This document shows, one piece after another, positions 45,266 through 52,194 of a DNA stretch of 64,000 nt. Each line of letters starts with the position of its first letter. Positions within the stretch are counted from its first letter, which is position 1. The notes beneath the pieces are model-generated. The model made no database searches. It was not told where the DNA came from and saw nothing but the letters and a program-made list of their open reading frames with translations. The stretch is from NCBI RefSeq assembly GCF_009696275.1, contig NZ_VUMI01000008.1, forward strand, positions 84,667 through 148,666, given 5' to 3'. The stretch comes from Eisenbergiella porci. Lineage in GTDB: Bacteria; Bacillota; Clostridia; Lachnospirales; Lachnospiraceae. A program made the position numbers and the translations under genes.

Positions 45266-46056
45266 CTACCATTGATAGGACTGTGTTCTTTTCAAAGAAA
45301 TCAGGTCCTTCATTATTTCCTCCGGGACCTCCCTGTCAATACAGTCAATCCCCTGCCTCAGCTGCGCCTCGCTGCCAAAACCCGCAATGGGGATGGATGG
45401 AAACCCTGCCATTTTCACATATCTGAAAAGGAAATCCGTCACCTGGTAACCCTCGCTCACATACAGCTTCAGCTTCCGCAGGATAGCTTCATTGGCATCC
45501 CCGTGATACCGCTCCTTCTGCTGTGCGGACACCGGCTTTCCCGCCATACGTTTGGAAAAATATCCTCCCGCCATACACATATAAGCCATAAAAGACAGCT
45601 GCGTTTCCTTTTCATACCGGTAATACTCCCCGTCAAGAATGGTAAGCTGCGGCTTCACAAGCGTTTCCGGAACCACATCCGCCAGAACAAACATCATCTG
45701 ATTACATGCAAACCCTCTCAGGCCGTGCTCCTTTGCATACCTGTCGGCCTCCTTCAGACGTTCCAGGCTCCAGTTGGAACATCCATAATAACGCAGATTT
45801 CCTCTGCGGACCTCATCCTCCAGCGCCTCCAGCAGTTCCCCTGCCGGCACCTGCGGATTATCCCTGTGCAGAAAATACAGATCTAGGCCCAATCCCCGTA
45901 AACATGAGCGGTATCAATAAAATTACCGCCGCCGTCCAGGAAAACATCCATCTGCTGGAAAGCCTCCTCCCGGCTCCTCTTCGTCCCGAAATCCGCAGTT
46001 CCCAGGCACAGCTGTGATACCTGAAGCTCCGTATTCGTCAGACCGACTTTCTCCAT
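45266..46056 (-). pseudogene. Aldo/keto reductase pseudogene with internal deletion
   Basis: The N-terminus is intact from the ATG at 46056 (behind GGAAGGGACAGG): KVGLTNTELQVSQLCLGTAD, then GGGNFIDTAHVYGDW with the catalytic Asp and Tyr. Reading then meets TAG, and the C-terminal part resumes in another frame with GLDLYFLHRDNPQVP and runs to the end (GFGSEAQLRQGIDC). The stretch between the catalytic Tyr and the LDLYFLHRD strand, normally about 60 residues with the catalytic Lys, is missing. So the gene lost its active-site Lys and its frame. Confidence 0.88.
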
Positions 46057-46324
46057 TTCCTGTCCCTTCCTTTCCCCATACCCTTCTGTAAATGTAATGA
46101 TGATAGTTTATTCTAACATTGTATTGTGGAAAGAGGAAGGGGGATTTTCATCCTTTTGCGTCTCTTTCCCTGGAGCCGCCTTTCGTTAACCATTCACAGG
46201 TATTTCCGGCTCTGCAACCACAATTTGCTTGTAATTCCCCTTCATTCCCTGCATAATGATAACAGTACCAAAAATTAACAACACAACGTTTTTTCAAACA
46301 CGTCGGACGGACAGGAGAATCCCC

Positions 46325-47668
46325 ATGATATTTGATAAAAATTATATAACCTCTGCCCTTCTTCCACGCATCCGTGGACTATGGCTCTCTTCCCAGGACA
46401 CCTTTCCCAATTTTCTCTCCCCTGTATCCCTGGAGGAAAAAAGAAACAACGAGGCCTGGGTAACTGCTGCTATGGAACGGCTTCAGCGGCATATGAAGGC
46501 CTTCCCATCCCGAAGCAGAATTGCGGTCAGGCTGCCCTTCTCCAGGAAGCAGCCGGAACAGGCCGCCTATTCCCAGTCCCCTGCTCCCCAGCTGCAGAAA
46601 TGGACACAGGAAATGGAATCGCTGTTTCACGGGCTCCTGTTTGACGAACCGATCCTGGGTATTTGCAGAGCCATGTCTGAGGACAGCCTGACCGCCTTTC
46701 AGGCTTCCATAAAGGACTTTCTCCGGCAGGTCCGCAGCTTTGCACCTGAAATGAAGCCGGAGGATATGGGTCAGGCCCTGCGCAATTTCATGGTCTACTC
46801 CATTTTCAGGGAGCAGAACGGGCTGCCTCAGGACTGCCCCTCTTCCATCTTTGGCTATAGCATGCTCTATCCCTTTACCGATAACTTTCTTGATGATCCC
46901 AAATATACTTCCGAGGAGAAAAAGCATTTTAATCTCCTCATACATCATAAAATAAGCGGCCTTCCCATCACCCCGCTGTCCCTCCATGAAGAAAAAACCG
47001 CCCAGCTCCTGGCAGATATTTTCGCCGTCTCCCCCAGTCCGGAGTCGGTCGCCTCTTATGGTGAAGCCTCGGGAAAAGATATCCGCCAGGGCCTTCTTCT
47101 CATGCTGGAGGCGCAGGAAATCAGTCAAAAACAGGCCGATGCATCCCTGTTTCTTACCGAACGGAATATTATGGATATTTCCATATATAAAGGCGGCCTG
47201 TCCGTCCTCATAGACCGGTTTTTTATTAATCTCAAAATGACGGAAGAGGATATTTTATTTTATTTCGGTTTTGGCTTTCTTCTTCAGCTCTGTGATGATC
47301 TGCAGGATATCGGCGAAGATAAGGGAAACGGAAGCCGGACGCTGCTCTCCTCCTGCCGCACCCCGGAAGAAACAGCTGCCAGAGTCAACCGTCTCTTTTC
47401 CTACACCGCCGGCCTTTTTGACCTCTGCCCCTGCAGAAATCCCGCCTTTCGTGATTTTCTCCTGCAAAACTGCCATGAACTCATACTCACCTCTGCTGCA
47501 GGCAGCGGTTCATGGTTCGATGAAGAATATCTGAAAAAACTGGAAGAATACCTTCCTGTCTCCCTGTCCTTCCTGTCCGAACAGAAGGAAAAGCTGCCCA
47601 CAGCGTTTCCTTCCGGAAACGAGGAACGTATATTAGAAATGCTGGATGCTTTTCTGATTGAATCCTGA
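46325..47668 (+). CDS. Class I isoprenoid (terpenoid) synthase-like protein
   Basis: 447 residues from the ATG at 46325 behind GGAGAATCCCC; an upstream start lacks a ribosome site. Long, mostly alpha-helical. Two Asp-rich motifs sit where trans-prenyltransferases bind diphosphate-magnesium: YPFTDNFLDDPKYTSEEKKH (about residues 186-191) and LQLCDDLQDIGEDKGNG (about 324-328), the second with the FxxQLxDDxxD context of polyprenyl synthases. The N-terminal 150 residues match no family I know. It is an orphan: no other isoprenoid gene is near. The product could be a prenyl diphosphate or a terpene; neither can be chosen from sequence alone. Confidence 0.75.
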   Translation: MIFDKNYITSALLPRIRGLWLSSQDTFPNFLSPVSLEEKRNNEAWVTAAMERLQRHMKAFPSRSRIAVRLPFSRKQPEQAAYSQSPAPQLQKWTQEMESLFHGLLFDEPILGICRAMSEDSLTAFQASIKDFLRQVRSFAPEMKPEDMGQALRNFMVYSIFREQNGLPQDCPSSIFGYSMLYPFTDNFLDDPKYTSEEKKHFNLLIHHKISGLPITPLSLHEEKTAQLLADIFAVSPSPESVASYGEASGKDIRQGLLLMLEAQEISQKQADASLFLTERNIMDISIYKGGLSVLIDRFFINLKMTEEDILFYFGFGFLLQLCDDLQDIGEDKGNGSRTLLSSCRTPEETAARVNRLFSYTAGLFDLCPCRNPAFRDFLLQNCHELILTSAAGSGSWFDEEYLKKLEEYLPVSLSFLSEQKEKLPTAFPSGNEERILEMLDAFLIES

Positions 47669-47755
47669 CTGCTTTTTTAATATACCCGATAATATCAGCC
47701 CAGCCCCAAATACGGTTAATCGGAAAACTTTAAGCTCCCAGTTTGTAAAATATCG

Positions 47756-47793
47756 AAAAATGCCGAGCCTGTTATTCAGCGCCCGGCATTTTA
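47756..47793. terminator. Bidirectional terminator between convergent genes
   Basis: AAAAATGCCG...CGGCATTTTA with a partly paired interior (GC/GC), A-rich before and T-rich after. It separates the isoprenoid-synthase-like gene from the convergent cyclase remnant. Confidence 0.85.
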
Positions 47794-47869
47794 CCTCTTA
47801 ATTTTATATTTTTTATTCTGATTTCTATTTTTTCCGACTTTCCTTTTTCTGATTTTCCTTTTTCTTTTC

Positions 47870-49181
47870 CTAGTACATCCTGTGATCTGCCTTCTGCATC
47901 AGGCTGTCATAAGTCTTTCCATCCTCTGGAAATACAGCAATACCGATACTTAATGACAACTGCCGGCATTCTCCATCCACATAAAAAGGCTTCTCTATTA
48001 CCTCCCGCAGCCGAGACTCCATATTTTTAATTTCCGCCAATCTGCTTCCGGGACATACCACTACGAATTCATCCCCGCCGATCCGTGCTGTTGGATTGTC
48101 TCCGCCTGCGCAGCTGCGCATCCGCTCCGAAGCTTCCTTTAAGATTGCATCCCCTGCCGCATGGCCCAATTCGTCATTTACCGCTTTAAAGTGATTTAAA
48201 TCCATATAAAAAACAGCAAATGCGTTTTCACCTTTACACAATTTATCCAGAAGCTCTCCAAGATACCTCCTGTTATAAAGTCCTGTCAGTTCATCTATGG
48301 ATGCAAGGATGCAAATCTCTGAAGCTCGGACACTCGCCTTTGCTGCTGGTATACAAGCAGTGCGCTCAACGCTGTAATAATCCACCCGGCCAGCAGCAGA
48401 TACACCAACACCAACGGATTTACCCATCCATTTTTCGGTGCCATACTCAGCACCCATGTATGATTGGGTACACTTACCTCATAGCTCAGACTTCTTTTCT
48501 CATCAATCTGCTCTGCTCCGGCAATCGTCATATCCTCTCCGGTCTCCGTAATAACATGAAGCCGGTAATCATAACCCTCGGTTTCCAGTTCCTCCAGCAT
48601 CAACGGATTCAAAGCCTCCGGCAAATCCAGGATAATTACGGAAAATCCCCAGAAACTCTCTTTCCCATTTTCATCGGTCAGAAAAATAGGATTCCGCGCT
48701 ACAAGTCCCAATCCGCCCTGTGTCAGACTGTACGGGCCGGACAGCGCAATTTCCCGTGTGTCCACAGCAAAGCATCATCACGACGACGTGGATTATCAAA
48801 AACATTATTACCAATAACTGCCTCATTTCCCTCTAACGGATAGCAATATAAAACCGCGCCTCCCGGCAGATACTGAATGGCCCGGATTCCCTCTCCATCT
48901 GCCAGAGATTTGGCCAAATCCCGGAACGCCTCCTCCGAAATCTCTCCCCTGCCCGTAATCACAATAGATTCCAGCACATCCGTCTTATGAGACAGGCTGT
49001 CCAGAAGCGCTTCCGTTCTAACTGCATATCCCTCTGCCAGTCTCAGTGCATCCTCCTTCTTATTTCCGGCGCTCCATAACGCCGCTGCACACACAATGCA
49101 ACCGGTCAGTAACAGCCCTATAATAACCGCCGCCCAACACGCCGTATTATATTTCTCTCTCACTCCATGCTTCTGACTCAC
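47870..49181 (-). pseudogene. CHASE-GGDEF diguanylate cyclase, disrupted by two frameshifts
   Basis: Starts at a GTG (49181) behind GGAGG. Frame 1: N-terminal membrane helix and CHASE sensor (YLPGGAVLYCYPLEGNEAV). Near 48768 a one-base loss changes the frame. Frame 2: the rest of CHASE (TREIALSGPYSLTQGGLGLV) and a second helix (LVLVYLLLAGWIITALSALL). At 48299-48314 an 8-bp tandem duplication (GGATGCAA twice) changes it again. Frame 3: GGDEF domain with DELTGLYNRRYL, the active-site RIGGDEFVVVC and an inhibitory-site-like RxxD missing. It ends DHRMY then TAG, where reading through would give about 15 more Lys-rich residues. Removing 8 bp restores QRFASIDELTG exactly. Confidence 0.9.
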
Positions 49182-49389
49182 TGTATCCTCCAAAATAATA
49201 ATTACTGGCCATACATTTCTGGATATTATACCGCCGAAAAACTATGAAAACAAGCTGCCGGTCATAAATACTCTTCTGAAAAGCATTTTTACCAATCCTG
49301 TATAAAATCTGGCTCCATCACTTCATCCATATAAAACTCATTAATAAAATAGTAAAAATTCCTCCGCCAAAACTTTATCAAAATTCCGG

Positions 49390-49418
49390 TTGCATATTTC
49401 CTTATCATACTTTATACT
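49390..49418 (+). promoter_or_regulatory. rsgA-operon promoter
   Basis: TTGCAT (49390-49395), 17-bp spacer, TATACT (49413-49418), upstream of the attenuator leader. The rest of 49182-49389 shows nothing recognisable. Confidence 0.75.
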
Positions 49419-49449
49419 GAATATGTATTTTAGCTTTTCAAAGAAAAAA

Positions 49450-49570
49450 TGAAAGGAGATATGAATAATGACAGCAAAGAACGAGGTGTCCTTCCGCTAA
49501 CTGAACATGTAAACAAAGCGACAATCCTTTCATGCATCCTGTTTGTATGTAATTCCATTGCATATGGTTA
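49450..49570 (+). promoter_or_regulatory. Leader ORFs of the rsgA attenuator
   Basis: A strong ribosome site GAAAGGAGAT (49451-49460) serves one of two overlapping short ORFs: ATG at 49468, giving MTAKNEVSFR and a stop at 49500 (good spacing), or ATG at 49461, giving 36 codons to 49571. A third frame opens through the terminator from the ATG at 49564 (MVNYVPQKPQPRLVSAGF). Such arrangements are typical of ribosome-sensing attenuators. Confidence 0.6.
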
Positions 49571-49577
49571 ATTATGT

Positions 49578-49619
49578 CCCGCAGAAACCGCAGCCAAGGC
49601 TTGTTTCTGCGGGATTTTT
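49578..49619 (+). terminator. Attenuator hairpin in the rsgA leader
   Basis: CCCGCAGAAAC (49578-49588) and GTTTCTGCGGG (49603-49613) pair perfectly across 14 nt, followed by ATTTTTG. It lies about 135 bp upstream of the rsgA-type gene and 160 bp after its promoter, so it must be read through for expression. Confidence 0.88.
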
Positions 49620-49671
49620 GCGCCCTTTTTCAGGGTTGCCGCCGTCAAAAAGAAAAGGAGATGATTCTATT

Positions 49672-49809
49672 ATGAGAGAAAAAATAAACAACTTAACACA
49701 GTCAGACAAAACTTATTTTAAAACTTTAAATATAATTTTCGGAGGAATAATGCATGAATACAGATATAAATATAGAGACCTATGGATTTACCCGCGACCT
49801 TCTGCCTGA
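49672..49809 (+). CDS. Small ORF between attenuator and rsgA (possible second leader peptide)
   Basis: 45 codons starting MREKINNLTQSDKTYFKTLN behind AAAAGGAGATGA. It overlaps the first 56 bp of the rsgA-type gene in another frame, and its reading crosses the GGAGG ribosome site of that gene (about 49741-49745). Translation could control access to that site. No family recognised; it may be a regulatory ORF rather than a functional protein. Confidence 0.45.
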   Translation: MREKINNLTQSDKTYFKTLNIIFGGIMHEYRYKYRDLWIYPRPSA

Positions 49810-50800
49810 GGGAACTGATGGAACTGTCGCAAGAATTACCGCTGTGTATAAAGACAGGTTTGAGATTGTCAGCGCCCATGGCAATGGCTATGCCAGATTA
49901 AAAAAAGGATCCTATTATGCCGGAGATGAACCTTTTCCCACTACAGGGGATTTTGTCCTTCTTTCCTGGCAGAATAATAGCGACAGCATTATTTATAAAA
50001 CGCTTCACCGCCGCACCTTTTTTTCCCGCCTGGATCCATCTTCTGCAGGTCACGCGGAACAGGCAGTTGCTGCTAACTTTGACTATGTATTTATCATGCA
50101 GTCACTGAATCATGATTTGAACCTGCGGCGGCTGGATCGTTATCTGACGCTGGCCTGGCAAAGCGGGGCACAGCCTGTAGTACTTCTTACCAAAGCAGAT
50201 TTAAATGAAAACTGGGAGGCAGAGACCGATAAAGTCCGCGCGGCAGCGCTTGGCGTAGACGTCTATGCCGTCAGCTCTAAAACCGGACTTGGCCTCGACA
50301 GCGTAAAACTATATCTGCTTCCGGGCAAAACTATTGTCTTTCTAGGATCCTCCGGGGTCGGAAAATCCAGCCTGCTCAATGCTCTGGCCGGACAGGAAAT
50401 GATGGACACAGGCGCCATCCGGGAGGATGATTCCCGTGGACGCCATACCACTACACACCGTCAGCTTATCCGCCTTTCCTGCGGAGCCATGATAATTGAT
50501 ACTCCTGGCATGCGTGAGCTGGGTATGTGGGATGTCTCCTCAGGGCTTGGCGAGGCTTTTTCCGATATTGAACAGTATTTTCCTCTTTGCCGTTTCTCAG
50601 ACTGCCAGCATAAAAGCGAACCCGGCTGTGCTGTAAATACCGCCATTGAGAACGGCGAACTTTCCCGCGAACGCTGGAACAGCTATCTTAAATTAAAAAA
50701 TGAGGCAAAATATACAGAAAACAAAAACAACTACCTGCGTGAACGGCAGCAGCTTCATAAAAGCTGGGCCTCAAGAAAAAAAGGGAATAAAAAGAGGTAG
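49754..50800 (+). CDS. rsgA: Ribosome small subunit-dependent GTPase A paralogue (RsgA/YjeQ-like)
   Basis: 348 residues. OB-fold N-domain (GTVARITAVYKDRFEIV, TTGDFVLLSW), then a circularly permuted GTPase: G4 LLTKADLNE, G5 AVSSKTGLGLD, G1 FLGSSGVGKSSLLNAL, G2 RHTTTHRQLI, G3 DTPGMREL. A zinc-knuckle C-domain follows (CRFSDCQHKSEPGCAV) with a basic tail (SRKKGNKKR). RsgA checks late 30S assembly. It is unusual here because an attenuator leader with small ORFs precedes it, suggesting it is induced when ribosomes stall, rather than a housekeeping copy. Confidence 0.93.
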   Translation: MNTDINIETYGFTRDLLPEGTDGTVARITAVYKDRFEIVSAHGNGYARLKKGSYYAGDEPFPTTGDFVLLSWQNNSDSIIYKTLHRRTFFSRLDPSSAGHAEQAVAANFDYVFIMQSLNHDLNLRRLDRYLTLAWQSGAQPVVLLTKADLNENWEAETDKVRAAALGVDVYAVSSKTGLGLDSVKLYLLPGKTIVFLGSSGVGKSSLLNALAGQEMMDTGAIREDDSRGRHTTTHRQLIRLSCGAMIIDTPGMRELGMWDVSSGLGEAFSDIEQYFPLCRFSDCQHKSEPGCAVNTAIENGELSRERWNSYLKLKNEAKYTENKNNYLRERQQLHKSWASRKKGNKKR

Positions 50801-50898
50801 CTGACAGGCCGCATTGACTGCTGCCCGCACGATTATACTGACTTTTTAATTTCTGTAAATCCTATTCCCAAAAGCAATATATAGTCCGTATAAAAATA

Positions 50899-51008
50899 AA
50901 TAAAAGGAATCCCCGGCGGCATACGGCCACAATGCACGCAGCTGATACCAGCCGTTTTCAGATATCTGTTAGAAACATCTGGCCTGCCGCTCCGGTATTC
51001 CTTTATTA
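50899..51008. repeat. About 110-bp imperfect inverted repeat
   Basis: The left arm AATAAAAGGAATCCCCGGCG (from about 50899) and the right arm GCCGCTCCGGTATTCCTTTATT-like (ending about 51008) pair with a few bulges, continuing GGCC/GGCC inward. It fills the gap between the convergent rsgA and dehydrogenase genes (50801-51110), which has no other recognisable feature. It may be a small non-coding repeat that serves as terminator for both. Confidence 0.55.
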
Positions 51009-51110
51009 TCTGCAGTTTCTATTTTCCTGCCTTCCTGAAATCTTCCTTTTTATCCCTATCCCTTTCAATTTCACCCTCTGAGTGCCCATCCTTTTCACTG
51101 CCAATCCTTC

Positions 51111-52082
51111 TTACGGATTTACCACATTCCTGGCTTCTCCCCGTAAAAAAGCCTCAATATTCCTGCAGGTTTCCGTAACCACCCGGGTACGCGCTTCCAC
51201 GCTTGCCCATGCCATATGCGGCGTAATCAGGAGTCTGCTGCTGTCCTGAATCTGCAAAAGCGGATTCCTCGGATCAATCGGCTCCCTGCTTAATACATCA
51301 ATTCCTGCCCCCATAATCCAATTTTCCTGCAGTGCAGTACAAAGATCAGCTTCATTTACTACGGCACCTCTTGCCACATTTACCAGAATCGCCGTTTTTT
51401 TCATCTTTTTTAACGCTTCCAGATCAATCAGGTTTCTCGTTCTGTCACTCAGAGGACAATGCAGTGTGAGCACATCAGATTCCCGCAGTAAGGTTTCAAA
51501 ATCCACCTGCTCATAATCCGTACAGCCTCCTCGGCCGGATGCTGAAAAGCAGATAACACGGCAGCCGAAAGCCTCTGCAATAGCGGCTACTTTCCGTCCG
51601 ATATTTCCCATGCCCACGATTCCCCAGGTCTTACCATCAAGCTCTGAGTAAGGCAGACCGAAATGGGAAAATCTCGGCTGTGCCCCATAAGCCCCGGACT
51701 TTACATAATCATCGTAATAACGAAGCTTTTCCAAAATATAGAGAACACAGGCTATCGTATGCTGTGCCACAGCAGCCGTGGAATAATTGACCACATTAAC
51801 TACCGGGATTCCCCTTTTTCTGCAGTAATCCAAATCCACATTATCAAAGCCGGTTGCAAACTCACAGATAAGCTTCAGATGGCTCGCGCCATCCAGGGTA
51901 TCAGCATTCATAGGCGTTTTATTCACAATAATAATATCTGCATCCTTAACCCGTCCAGCTGCTTCCTCATCCTTCGTTGTCATGTGGAAGGTAACCTCTC
52001 CGTACTTTTTCAGAGGCTCCACCGACACATCCTCTCCCACGCTGCTTCTGTCCAATACCACGATATGCAAAGCCCGCTCCAC
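51111..52082 (-). CDS. D-2-hydroxyacid dehydrogenase (NAD-dependent)
   Basis: 323 residues from a GTG at 52082, seven bases behind GGAGGAAC; a longer reading to an ATG would swallow the ribosome site. Rossmann motif TWGIVGMGNIGRKVAAIAEAFG. Catalytic residues: Arg in LVNVARGAVVNEADL, Glu in IDVLSREPIDPRNPL and His in ITPHMAWASVEAR. It resembles hydroxypyruvate/glycerate or related 2-hydroxyacid dehydrogenases; substrate not assignable. It follows the GH31 gene on the same strand but is separated from it by a terminator. Confidence 0.92.
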   Translation of the reverse strand: MERALHIVVLDRSSVGEDVSVEPLKKYGEVTFHMTTKDEEAAGRVKDADIIIVNKTPMNADTLDGASHLKLICEFATGFDNVDLDYCRKRGIPVVNVVNYSTAAVAQHTIACVLYILEKLRYYDDYVKSGAYGAQPRFSHFGLPYSELDGKTWGIVGMGNIGRKVAAIAEAFGCRVICFSASGRGGCTDYEQVDFETLLRESDVLTLHCPLSDRTRNLIDLEALKKMKKTAILVNVARGAVVNEADLCTALQENWIMGAGIDVLSREPIDPRNPLLQIQDSSRLLITPHMAWASVEARTRVVTETCRNIEAFLRGEARNVVNP

Positions 52083-52143
52083 AACTGTTCCTCCCATTTA
52101 TCCGCTATTATCAACCCGTCCCGCTTCCTTCTTCTTATCCCTT

Positions 52144-52176
52144 AAAAAACTAATCCAGGCTCCCCGGGGAGCCTGG
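52144..52176 (-). terminator. Terminator after the second GH31 gene
   Basis: A perfect palindrome CCAGGCTCCCCGGGGAGCCTGG (52155-52176; arms of 11), followed on the minus strand by ATTAGTTTTTT. Confidence 0.92.
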
Positions 52177-52194
52177 AACAGAACTTGTTAGACG

